Origin: Diaporthe sp. PMI_573
Lineage: Eukaryota > Ascomycota > Sordariomycetes > Diaporthales > Diaporthaceae
NCBI GenBank assembly: GCA_021399435.1
Contig: JAJTUP010000146.1
Span: 27,480 to 91,479 of the forward strand
Direction of reading: 5' to 3'
Length of the DNA stretch: 64,000 nt
Below the pieces are notes generated by a model. The model had not been told where the DNA came from. It was given only the letters and a program-made list of their open reading frames with translations, and ran no database searches. This document shows, one piece after another, positions 53,830 to 64,000 of the stretch. Each line of letters opens with the position of its first letter. Positions within the stretch are counted from its first letter, which is position 1. The translations under genes were made by a program, and so were the position numbers.

Positions 53830-56800
53830 CTACCGAAACCTGATAGGCATACTTTCCTCGTAGTCATTCAAGCAGTCACCACGTTTTTCTGAACCAAGTT
53901 CTTTGAGAATAAACGCCGCTTTCTCACGAGTCTCATCAGCCCTTTTTGAATATCCCGTAGCCTTGTAAATGCATGAGAGCCTGAAGAGAGACCTCGCTAG
54001 GTGGTTCCGCGCTTCTGGAATGGAATCGAATGCTTTGGTACTTTCCTCAAGTAATTCTCTATGCCTTCGATAAGCAACACTGTTGAAACTTGACAGCTGA
54101 TCAACTCAATGGGAGCAAATATCTTTCAACTTACATTGCAGTCTTGTGATCTCCCACTAGATCGGACACATCGGCTGTATGGTAGAACGAGACACAGGTA
54201 TAGTAGTGGTTACTCATTATCTTGCGCCGTACTCTGAGGACTCGGGTGTGTATCACAGAAGCTTCAGAGTATTCCTTTTGGGCAGTTCTCAACTTCGCAA
54301 GAAAGAAAAGCGCCCTGACGAAGTTTAGTACAACAATGATGTGGTGTTCACGCTCCGTGTTGGAATATTACTTACTGATTGTACCCGAAGCCCTCATCAT
54401 CCTCGCATTGTCGGTACCTGGCAATCGACCGCTGTATAGTTACCTCGGCCTCCTTGAGATCTCCATTGTGGATCAAATAGCTAGTGAAATTGCAGTCATG
54501 CAGAGCCAGGTCGCTGATATGGCCTGGATGGTATTTCTCCCGATGCTCCCGACCACGGGTAAAGTAATCCCGGCAGTTTTCCATGTCACGTAGCTCGCCA
54601 TATGCTGCTCCCAGATTGCAAAGGTTCTGACCGACTAGAAAATGTTCTTCACCATGCATCTTTCTTCTCAGAGCCAAATTCTCCTCCCATATACCCATGG
54701 CATCCTTCTGAAAATTCTGGTGATGGTAGATGAGCGCTCTTATGCTCCTGGTCGACGCACGGAGTGCGATGTTTTCGCTGCACACATCCTCTGCGGTCCC
54801 AAGAAGGAGTTTCGCTCTCTCGAACTGGCCGGTCTCATAGAGATACCTAGAATGGTCAGAGTGCTGTAATGATTGGAGGGTATTGGGATTGCTTACCACG
54901 AAGTATCTGACAATAACTGAGGAAACACCGAACCTGTTTCCAGAGAGACTTTGTGCTTCTGATAGATTTCGTCCAAGTTCCAGACATGCGGAAGACATCT
55001 CTGTGCCAAATGCCACTTGTCGCTCTTGTAAGCGTTCGGTACCAGAGCCGACGTCACCTGGGGAAAGGCTCTTTGAACAACTGTCACAGCATCCTCGAAC
55101 CTGTTGCAAATCTCGCCTTTCTTCATGGAATCCAACACAACCGCTTGAATCAAGCGATGTATTCGAAGGTCACCTGTCTCTGTATCGCTTTGCAATAAGG
55201 CGCCTCTTTCAAGGGCTCTTTTTGCTTCCAGAAAGCTTGCAAGGTTCGTCAGAGAGCGTGTCATAGAACGCGGGTGTTCGATGGCTGTTGAATGAGAGAC
55301 TTACTCAATCTCATCCTGTATCAATGTCAGATCAGGCCTTTCGTGGTCATTATAACCTGGTTCACTGGTGAAGAAGGACATTGGGATGTGGTCAGGCTGG
55401 AGGAAAGCAACTATTTCTTCCAGAATCTTGGTTTCCTCCTCGATATTCTGGAGAAACAGTAGCCATATGTTCGTGAGGGTGTCCTGGTAGTCTTGATAAT
55501 CCGGGAGATCAACGTGCGAGCGATGAATCTTTTTCCAGCGTTTTCTGTAAAGTGGAAGGAAGTTCCGGAGTCCCGCCCCATTTTCCAAGATATATGAAGC
55601 AATTTGCGTGACCGCGAGTGGAAGTCCACCCAACTCCTTACCAATCTCTTGGGCCGCTGCAATGTTTTCTTGGCTTCTAGGCACACCCGGACCTAGAATG
55701 GAGAGCATCAACTCTGCAGTGTCTTCAAAATTCAAGGGTTCGACACGCCAGCGATGGGAGATGGCGGTGCCCCCGATGGCGTGGTTTCGTGAAGTGACAA
55801 TCGTGGCGCAACCAGGCTTTGCCTGGGGCCAATAGCTCTCAATATCCTTCCATGCTGAAACATTGTCAAATATGACCACCCAACGATTGTTTTCTGTAGT
55901 TCCATACGTTCGATTGTCAGATGTGCCTCTTTTTACCAATACCCAGGCTAGAAGCCAAGCGGCCAGGAACTCACCAGAGGACGCCAGCCACTGACGCAGC
56001 TCCTTCTTGGCCCGAGGCCTAAGCTCTGCTGGGTGAGTGCCTTCTGGCAGAATACCAAGCTCAGTGGTGATACGGATCACATCTTGATCAATCTTGTCAG
56101 GCCCCGCGGCAGTGATCCATAACACCGGGAAATACTGGCGAGGAACATGGTTTTTACAGGCATATGCCAGGTGAAGTGCAAGGGATGTTTTGCCTGCACC
56201 GGGAAAGCCAGAGATAGCGATCGATGTAAAGACTTCGCTGTTTCTGCACTCTTCAAGATATTTCTGCAAAGCTGACAGATCGCGCGCTCGACCCTCAAAG
56301 AACTGGTTCAGAATTTGAGGTATGCAGTCCGTGGGGGTGGAAGATGATTTGTTGCGTTCCAGGTTCATCTGTGCCATCATCTCCTTCAGCTGTCGGCCCT
56401 CTTGATCAATCAGGTCTGGGAGCTTTCGGCTCCTCCACTCGTCATCGATTTTCTTCGAGTGAGATGCAATTGACGTCTTCGTCTGTGCTGAGTCTTTTAT
56501 CAAGGTATCCCACTGTTGCTTGACATATTGGGCTAGGCCCAGCACCTGTCAGTGTCATGGCAAAATCGACCGTGCGTGACTACATCCAGGATCAATTCCG
56601 AATCACTTGAGACAGCTCACCGTGGTTGTTGCTGTGGAAGAAGCGAATTATTCTGCCGCAGAAAAGCACAAGCTCTGAATAAATTTCTTGAATGAGAGGC
56701 CCGAGCACTGTTCCGCGGTAGAGCCCCTCTTCCAGATCATTCATGTGCTGTGGAAGCTCGGCGACACAATCCTCAATGAATTTTAAGGGGTCGTGGCTTG

Positions 56801-56906
56801 AGGAGAGATGAGCTGGGAGGAGCATCCCGGTATGACACAAGGATCTCAGACAGATACTCTGATACCTCCCATTGCTGTATCCAGCTAGAGTGAGCATGAT
56901 CTGCAT
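53830..56906 (-). CDS. NLR-type STAND protein: helical N-domain, NB-ARC, TPR
   Basis: Six exons fit: 56906-56621, 56532-55305, 55235-54897, 54846-54376, 54314-54135 and 54079-53830. All phases agree and give 917 residues with no stop. Introns are 50-88 bp. The N-terminal ~190 residues are helical and resemble N-domains of fungal NLRs. NB-ARC marks: P-loop SGFPGAGKTSL near residue 210, Walker B RWVVIFDNV near 304, TSRN sensor and GGLPLAV near 408. After a winged-helix part (LIQDEIDFLEAKRALERGAL), TPR helices run from about residue 560 to the end (LYETGQFERAKLLL, ALIYHHQNFQKDAMGIWEEN, GAAYGELRDMENCRDYF). Such proteins act in fungal non-self recognition or programmed cell death; no effector domain such as HET or Patatin is recognisable. 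The exact start and first intron (an alternative donor exists at 56611) are the weak points. Confidence 0.82.
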
Positions 56907-57960
56907 CCGAATCTGCTGCGCAACTATATCTCAAGAAAGTTAGGCACCTTAAGAACAGCTTCCGATAATTCAATGCGGTTGCAGACAGGATGAAGGAAGA
57001 GGTGTTGTTTTACAGACCTGTGAAGTATTGACTGCAGTCCGTCATTTCCATCCATTGTTGGCGGGCCAGTTGTCAGGCTCCCCAAGCAATAGCTAGGGAA
57101 TTGAAATATGTACAGAATCCTCTGCTCGATATCCAAGAATAGATGGGATGGTAGGTGGTCTGTCCACCTCACCTTGAGTTTACCAATAGACGCTAGGAAG
57201 TATATGTTGAAGGTGTCTGAAGACAACATGGTTTGCTTTCTAGTTGCTGTTGTTGTGGCTGGTTCATCAGCCCGGGCATGGAGTTCATGTTCTCTCGGCG
57301 GCAGAAACATTCCAAAACCCTTGAGAAAGTACATCAGTTTTTTCTTCGAATCAGCGTGTGGCCTTGACAGCGCCAAGTATTGTGTGTCGTGGATAAGGTG
57401 ATCCTGAGATATCCTGAAGACAGATTCTGATTTTCCAACAACTGGATCATATAACAAAGTCAGCCATCCAAAGATGGCGAAGACGGTGTTCAACTTTCTC
57501 GCTGTTATTGGAGGAGGACCTCGAAAATTCGAAGATCCGCTTGCATTCGGATCGTCCTGAGGTTCAATGCTTCGTGCAAGCATCTCCAGGGTCATCTGAG
57601 GGCTGGCTCTAATTTTCTTCGCAAGTTGGCCAAGTACCTTGAGTTGATTTACTCTATCGGTACCACCGACGGATGTAGATGGGACTGGGTCGTCCAAGAA
57701 TTCAAGTTCGCAGGAAGCAAGCCGAGTGCGAATCCACGGGATATACCACACATGAATCTTGTCGATGCTTCCAGGGAAAATGCCATGCAAGATTTCTGGA
57801 GCAGTGAAGCGTTTAGACCAGACCAGGGCTCAGTTTTGAAAAGATCTTACCTGAAATCTCCGCATGCTGACCTGCATTCTCTGTTGATCTGCCTCTCAAA
57901 GATTTCAGTCTGAAGGACGGCGACATTGTACAGAAGTATTAGAGCTCCAATGATAGCTAA
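56774..57960 (-). pseudogene. Conserved fungal protein of unknown function, probably broken at its C terminus
   Basis: The main frame 57790-56924 reads ARKLNTVFAIFGWLTLLYDP, LSSDTFNIYFLASIGKLKV, LFLDIEQRILYIFQFPSYCL and LHRSVKQHLFLHPVC, a block order I associate with a widespread fungal family of unknown role. The family usually continues into an EILLSYRLLFG-type helix; here that piece (SEYLSEILVSYRD) is in the neighbouring frame at about 56870-56840, so a one-base shift near 56940 is likely. An upstream exon ending at about 57851 (TEIFERQINRE...GDFR, GTAAGA donor) is probable. The gene overlaps the NLR start region, so the two may compete for the same bases, or the upstream part may have been captured. 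No transmembrane span or signal peptide. Confidence 0.5.
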
Positions 57961-58844
57961 TCAACCTCGTAGCAACATGAGAGGGGCACAAAAGCTAGCG
58001 CAATGAAAATCATTATTTGCATGTGCTAGCCATGCCACTTTTCGCCCAGCAAGTCATTCAATTTAAAAAGCTCTCAGGCCATGTCATACAGAATTCGGGC
58101 CCTTTGCCACCCATGTGTTCCTCGAGGTACACCTTCGTAGTGCTCCATGTGGTTGCACAAGACGGGGCTGGGAAAAGCGTACAATACTCACGAGATCTGC
58201 CTTCTTGGGTGCCAAGTTGCACAACTCATACCGCGACATTGCCTCGGTGAGGCTCCAAGTAAGCCTTCGATCGCTTTGGTGGCCTGATGTGAGCATGCAA
58301 ACACTGTTTACTGTGTATCTTGGAGGCGGATACTGTGTTTCAAACAAGGCCGTTTGCAGGGTGCAGAAGATAAGCTCCATGTAGCCAATCAAACCACGTC
58401 CTTGCCCCCCATGACGGTGTGATTTGCCACGCTATTGCTGCAGACGTAAGAGCCGAACATCCATCACCCAAAGCCTGAGTAGGACGAAGTTTCCACGTCC
58501 AACGCCGGTCAGGAGCCGAGGCAGATCTCTTCGGAGGTATCTGTACTCCTTTGGGCTGATCTGATGCTGCTGAGCTAGGTATTTTAATAAGTGTGCCCAC
58601 TACTACCGAAGTCCCCGTCTCAATGCGCCCTCCGACCCACCATGACCAAGGACCACGAAGAATGCGATCTCGCAACAAGGTCTCGCAGAGTCTCACTTGG
58701 TTTTTACTGACAGTTCTGTTTATATTCTCGACGAAATCTTTGCTTCAAATCTGGAATCGGAGCATGTCATCGGAAGGACAAGCCCAGTTTGCCGAGCCGA
58801 CCTTGCGCCCCGCTGCCATAGAGGTCTTCGGAGAAGCTAAGAAG
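57961..58844. other. Interval without a supported gene
   Basis: Minus-strand frames at 58084-58392 and 58340-58696 (102 and 118 codons) adjoin in different frames and could be a decayed protein, with aromatic stretches such as RDRILRGPWSWW. I do not recognise the family. It also holds the promoter of the SDR gene. Confidence 0.35.
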
Positions 58845-59905
58845 ATGAGCCCACGCACAGCCCTTATCATTGGTACTGCCGTGAATTGATTTATAGCGCA
58901 ACTGGATGGTGCACCAATACTGATCTTTATTCACCAAGCAAGGCGCCAAGCAAGGAATTGGATTCCATCTTGCAAAGAAACTCCATGCCCGCGGATGGAT
59001 GATTTACGGGTCGGTGAGGTCTTTGAAGAATGACGAGGACGCAATCAAAAAGGTATGACCGCTCAAATCAGTATTAAATATGGCAATGACTCACTCTGCG
59101 TAGTCAGGATTGGAAGATTTTGCCACCGAAATCTTCGAGGTCGACGTCCTGGATGAGGAGACCATCCAGTCGGCGGCATCGAAGTTCGGAGAGAAACGCC
59201 TCGACCTCTTGATCCATTGTGCCGGTGAGCCAAGTCAACCCCTGCTCCCCACCCGTCTCTGTTTAGACAAGTGATTGACCAGACCTCACCCTTTGTCAGG
59301 GCTTGGGCCGAACCCTGATGCCACATGGGATCACACAGCTAATATTCTCATGGAGAAATTTCGTGTCAATACAGTGGTAAGTCTGAATACATGCTCATTT
59401 CCCCTCCACGTGTGCCCTTTACTTTCCGACGCTTGTGATATCTCAAGCTGACAATATGGAAACTAGGGACCTTATCTGACCGCCAAACACTTCTTTCCGG
59501 CCTTGAAGCGGAGCGACGCGGGCAAGATAATTAACATGGCATCCAACATGGGTTCTCTGTCTTCTAGAGATGGTGAGTCATAATCAAGCGCAGGAAATTT
59601 GAAGTTTGAGTCAGAATCTGACTTTTCAAACCAGACAATCGTCGCGGTGGCTCTCTGGGATATCGGCTTTCGAAGACAGCTCTGAATCAACTCACTGTCT
59701 CTTTGAGCCGGGCATTCCAACACCAGGAGACAACATCACAATCCATAGTATACACCCTGGCTGGATTCCCACTTCAATGACGGGGTTCACAGGCCCTGAT
59801 GATATGGACGTACAAACAGATTTGGTGGTGGATACTATTGAGAAATTGGGTTCAGAGGAGACTGGATGCTTTGTGAAGGCCAATGGGGAGGACTTTCCTT
59901 GGTAG
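58845..59905 (+). pseudogene. Short-chain dehydrogenase/reductase with one frameshift
   Basis: From MSPRTALIIGTA at 58845 a chain of small exons joined by 50-120 bp introns reads as a classical SDR: a KQGIGFHLAKKL cofactor helix, EVDVLDEETIQ, LLIHCAG, the INMASNMGSLSS catalytic Ser strand, and GYRLSKTALNQLTVSLSRAF with the YxxxK pair. Near 59726-59727 (CAGGAGAC) the frame is lost. The true continuation (GDNITIHSIHPGWIPTSMTG to GEDFPW and the stop) is one base out, so a single G appears missing. Uncorrected, the protein ends about 17 codons later, losing the C-terminal substrate loop. Intron 1 (58881-58938) uses a weak acceptor and is tentative. The family reduces or oxidises carbonyl/alcohol groups with NAD(P)(H). 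It could be a sequencing error; the neighbours are also broken, which favours real decay. Confidence 0.75.
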
Positions 59906-60250
59906 ATATTGCCGTAACAGGCATGACTCGTCCTGCTCATTGCACCATGAGAACAGAAAAGACTCCACATTTTTTAATATCTTCGTACAGAGTTGCGGTA
60001 GAGGAAGACAGCCTTTGAAGAAAAGGCAATGCAGGTGATCAAATTTGATCACTAATCCTATCAATTGCTTTAGACGTTTCAACGTCTGTTGAAGCTGCTT
60101 AGATATCTCCCGATCCTCTCCCATCGCATGTTTTTTGCGTGTTCTGTAAGCCCTACATGTAGGTAGTAAGGTAATTGACGAGAAAATCCTTAAGTACTTA
60201 TGTAGGACACAAGCACCATTGCCTAATAACGGTGTCTCCAACCTACAAAT
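59906..60250. other. Short gene-free interval before the right AT-rich block
   Basis: About 345 bases. A minus-strand frame at 59852-60241 overlaps the SDR end and has no family resemblance. Confidence 0.4.
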
Positions 60251-60254
60251 TTAA

Positions 60255-60440
60255 TTATAGATTATTTTTATTCTTTAAGTTTCTCTACTAAGTTGAAACA
60301 ACAATAAGTATTTTATAAGAATAAGAAATAACGTGTCTTATCAACAATAATAGTAAGATTTACTATATAAAGGTTTAAATAATAACTTTTTAATCTTTTA
60401 TAAAACTAATATTTTGTTAAATGCTACTATTTTATATAAT
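60255..60440 (+). repeat. Repeat family 2, copy 2
   Basis: Direct copy of 45675-45865, less mutated: TCAACAATAATAGTAAGATT here corresponds to TTAATAATAACAGTAAGATT there. CA-to-TA changes are visible in copy 1. Confidence 0.75.
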
Positions 60441-61552
60441 TAAAAAACCCCTCCTGGGTATGAGGGTAAAAGACCTATAATTGTGTGTTTTTAACTAATT
60501 TATATTCAACTATATGATATTTCTACAATAAGGTTTCAAATGTTAAATATTGTTAAAGAAACGCTTTCCATCCTCAGCTGTCCTCTTTCCTCTCTTTAAC
60601 TTATTGTTTTTAATCGTTGTTTTAAGAGTAATAAGCTAGTCTATTTATTTAAAATAGTCCTTAAACTTCTCCAAGGTGGCAACAAATACGTCAATCTATT
60701 TAGTTATACAAGGTTTCTTGTTGTTATGCTCCTTTGCCTTTATAAATAATATCCTTGTATCGGCACAGACTTACTTGTAGTAATTAAAGTCTATTTCTGT
60801 AGCTGCAGAGCTGTAAGGTCTACGCATCTAGACAATAGAATGTAGTTGCCTTACCTGGGTCTCAGACATATACACTGGTTCAAGCTTGACTAGCAGTTAT
60901 CTCAGCTTTGCACGGCAGGCTAAATAATTGCTTTTGTATGGTCTTGCAATACAGCAGAACAAGGTTGTATTGCTTGGTTTTGCCAGATAGGTGTATTTGC
61001 AGAGCAGAGCCAGAACCTATACGTGTCCCACAAGATCGGGGCAATAGCTGCTTTTATTATCGCCCATTTTGGCCAACTTAAAGGCCTGAGTCACACGGCA
61101 ATGGCACTTTTACATAGTGCTTAACGGCGTCAGACTAGCTCGCAGCCCGCGATAGCTTTAACCCCAACAGGCTAACGGCTTATCAATAGCACCGGCACAA
61201 ACAGACTAGGCACGGCCCAACGCTACGGCTTCTAACACAAAATAGCGGGCGGCTTCTAACTACAGACAGGTTTGCAAAAAATTACAAAGTTACTATAAAA
61301 AGTCCTACATAGCAAAAATTACTGTTTTTTTTTTAATTATGTCTTGTCCTTCTAGGACACTAACTATAGTTTCCAGCTAAATAGAGAAACTCAAATAAAT
61401 ACAAATAGTTGATATAATTAAAAAACTATTTTTTTATAGGTATTATTACTAATATATTTAAGTTTAAAAGAAGACTTTTTAAAGTTAAATACTTAAAAAA
61501 TATTAATTTAATAGTAAATAAACTTATTAAAGTTTTTTTTAATATCTAAATT
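60441..61552. repeat. Mixed transposon-like relic, partly spared from RIP
   Basis: Composition varies from AT-rich to a GC-richer stretch at about 61060-61270. No frame above 60 codons is credible. Probably an old element fragment; the class is not identified. Confidence 0.45.
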
Positions 61553-62064
61553 TGTTAAACAGAAACGCTTATATAGGCGCTATATATAAAGAGTTACCCT
61601 AGACTTGGCACTAGATTTCCTCTAAGTACCCATAGGGCGTACGCACTAAAAGATAAGTTTAGTAGCCGTAAGTTAATTTTTTAGGCTATTTTAAGACCCT
61701 AACTTTATACCTCTACATTACTCTTATTTCTTACCCAAAAAGCATGTAACTTAGATCATTGAATAGTCTGATTTCTAAAGTTTATCTATATTTAGTTTGG
61801 TTACTATTAGGGTTAGGGTTGGCTAGCTATTTAAAGCTAAAGATAGTAAGTCTAAGGGCTAAATTTTCCGGCCCCTCTATTTATGCACCAGAGCCAACCC
61901 TTATATGCCTACAGGTAAGACAATATTAGAGGGACTGTAAAGAGGGCTAACAGAAGCCTACTTAAATTTAATATAAAGTTGTCTAAACTACTCTTAAGCG
62001 TCTTAACAAGGCCTCTAGGCACCCTACTACTATCTAATACCTATTTAATTTACTAACCTTTAGA
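61553..62064 (-). mobile_element. Repeat family 1 element, copy C (inverted)
   Basis: Begins TGTTAAACAGAAACGCTT and ends CTAACCTTTAGA, the reverse complement of the copy B ends. Internally it is the complement of copy B with dense transitions. The flanking 5-mers (AAATT, TTACT) do not match. Confidence 0.8.
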
Positions 62065-62725
62065 TTACTAGTAGCTACTTACTAAGCTAATAGCTTAGAT
62101 ATAGACTCTATTTAGCTATATAGATATAAAATCTACTGATTTTATAGATTTAAATACTTTAAAAAAGGCTTAGCCTCCTAGAAATTAAAGGTAGACCCCT
62201 TTATAAAGGCCCTAAAAGCTATATTAAATAGCTAGCTAGTAGGGAAAAATACCTAGAAATAAATATTTAAGAAAAAGATATCTACTAAAAAGTATAATAT
62301 ATAGTCTCTTATAGCATAGTTATATATTTCCATAGTGTTTATTCTATAGAAATATTTAATAATAAATCTATTTTATAGAAATCTATAGTAAGTATAACCC
62401 TTTAACTTATAGTCTTGTCTATAAAACTCTCTCTTATAAAAAATGCTAGTAAAGTAGTTGCAAATATAAAAAATAATATCTTAGACACTCTATATATTAA
62501 AAGTTATAGGTTTAAATTACCTATAGAGTAAAAATAGCTCCTTTTTTTACAGTTATTTCTAAGCTTTATAGGCCTAAACTAGTATTTTTTTTAAACTTTT
62601 TAATAGTCTGCTAATTAGCCCTAAAGAGCGCTATAACATACAGAAAGGTAAGCTTTTTAAGGCCTAATTTAATAAAGTTTCGAAAACCTTTAGAGCACTA
62701 ACTACTAAAAGCCAGGCTTATAACC

Positions 62726-63225
62726 TCTAAAGGTTAGTAGATTAAATAGGTTAGATAGCAGTAGGGTATACTAAAGGTCTTATTAAAATGCTTAAGAGTG
62801 GTTTAGACAACTTTATATTAAATTTAAGTGGGCTTCTATTAGCCCTCCTTACAGTTCCTCCAACATTGTCTTACCCGCGGGCACGCATGGGTTGGCTCCG
62901 GTATACAGATAGGGAGGCCGGAAAATTCGGCCCTCAGACCTACTATCTTTGGCTTTAAATAGCTAGCCAACCCTAACCCTAACAGTAACCAAACTAAATA
63001 CAGATAAACTTTAGAAATCAGGCTATCTAATGATCTAAGTTACATGCTTTTTGGGTAAGAAATAAGAGTAATGTAGAGGTATAAAGTTAGGGTCTTAAAA
63101 TAGCCTAAAAAATTAACTTACGGCTACTAAACTTATCTTTTAGTGCGTACGCCACTAGCACTAAGGTCTAGGGTAACTCCTTACGTGCAGTGCCCACGCC
63201 TACTAATAAGCGTTTCCGTTTAACA
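62726..63225 (+). mobile_element. Repeat family 1 element, copy D
   Basis: Starts TCTAAAGGTTAGTAG and ends CGTTTCCGTTTAACA. The middle (GGGAGGCCGGAAAATTCGGC) is nearly as in copy B, while the flanks are heavily transition-mutated. Confidence 0.82.
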
Positions 63226-63430
63226 AAACTAAATAGAAATAAACTTTAGAAATTAAACTATTTAATAAACTAAGTTATATACTTTTTAAGTAAGGAATAG
63301 GAGTGATATAAAGATATAAAATTATGGTCTTAAAATAGGCTAAAAAATTAACTTATAAATACTAAACTTAATTTTCGGCATATATACAATACTAGCATAT
63401 AGCTAAAATTAAGTATTTTTATTTAATACT
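63226..63430 (+). repeat. Partial family 1 copy directly after copy D
   Basis: AACTAAATAGAAATAAACTT and the following ~200 bases repeat the 3' half of the family 1 unit in the same direction, heavily decayed. This suggests nested or tandem insertion. Confidence 0.7.
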
Positions 63431-64000
63431 CTTTTTATTAAAGACATAAGCTTATAAATAGGCTTATAGCATTTAACCCTTATTTTAATAAAAATATAAG
63501 ACAAAAGAAAGTAAAGAAAAGCCTCTTATAGAAAAATATTTAACTATTACTAAAAGAATAGTAGCTAGAAGGCCCTATAGGTTCTCTTTTACTCTACTAA
63601 CTCTACTAGACTAAGCTGGCCTAAAAATATCTAAAAAAAAATTAGGTATTAGTAAGGCTTTAATTAGCTTATTTACTACTATTTTATTAGTCTCTAGATA
63701 TTTAACCTCAAGGATCTTCTTTTAAACTTTAGCATATAAATAGTAGTATCTAAGTAATATATATTAGTTTTTTTAATAATATAAATGGTCTTTAGTAATA
63801 AAGATAGTATCTATATTATTTTTATAAAAAATAATAGGCATTAAAATAGGCCTATTTAGCTCTATATAAAGCCTATAAAGCTACTAGATTTCCTTAGTAG
63901 CCTTTATAAGCATTATTAACTTAACCTTTAGTATAAATAATGCTATAATATTTTCTTGCTTTAATTTAAGATAAATATATATCTATAGGTTAATTTAAAA

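Larger units (their letters stand above)
62065..64000. repeat. AT-rich RIP-type block (right), continuing past the window
   Basis: CA/TG-depleted sequence with copy D of family 1 embedded. Nothing coding can be read. Confidence 0.8.

Noticed and set aside
60441..64000. Retrotransposon coding region
   Set aside because: All frames are cut by many stops and I could not recognise reverse transcriptase or transposase motifs.

Overview
The window is nuclear DNA of a filamentous ascomycete (Pezizomycotina, probably Sordariomycetes). The genes carry many short 50-150 bp introns with canonical ends. Several protein families are fungal: a PKS-NRPS hybrid, a Zn2Cys6 regulator, a UstP-type S41 peptidase and a NB-ARC/TPR NLR. 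The AT-rich repeats show CpA-to-TpA type (RIP-like) decay. I cannot name the species.

From 0 to 20.8 kb the sequence is gene-rich: a degenerate RNase III-domain protein (-), a secreted S41 peptidase (+) and an FAD monooxygenase (-). Next comes a likely sugar-utilisation trio: a GH32 fructosidase (-), a Zn2Cys6 regulator (-) and an MFS sugar porter (+).

From 20.8 to 33.4 kb on the minus strand lies one five-exon hybrid PKS-NRPS gene of about 4119 residues (KS-AT-DH-MT-inactive ER-KR-ACP-C-A-T-R). It has an unusually long acidic linker between ACP and C. Divergent to it, 35.7-41.0 kb holds three plus-strand genes: an NAD(P)-binding protein with a frameshift in a C run, a secreted seven-bladed propeller lactonase and a D-threonine-aldolase-like PLP enzyme. 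These are candidate, unproven, members of the same metabolite locus. No trans-enoylreductase, P450 or hydrolase is visible in the window.

From about 41.5 kb the character changes to a gene graveyard. It holds a nearly full-length glycyl-tRNA synthetase pseudogene, an AsaB/CmcJ-like oxidoreductase broken by two transposable elements whose target-site duplications can still be read, an amidase with one nonsense codon, and an SDR with one frameshift. An apparently intact six-exon NB-ARC/TPR NLR gene sits among them. Two AT-rich blocks (about 45.5-47.2 kb and 60.2-64 kb) bracket this island and share two repeat families. One family is a ~530 bp element present in at least four copies, two of them with perfect 5 bp duplications.

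Exon coordinates were derived by hand from splice signals, frame continuity and family resemblance. No database search was run.
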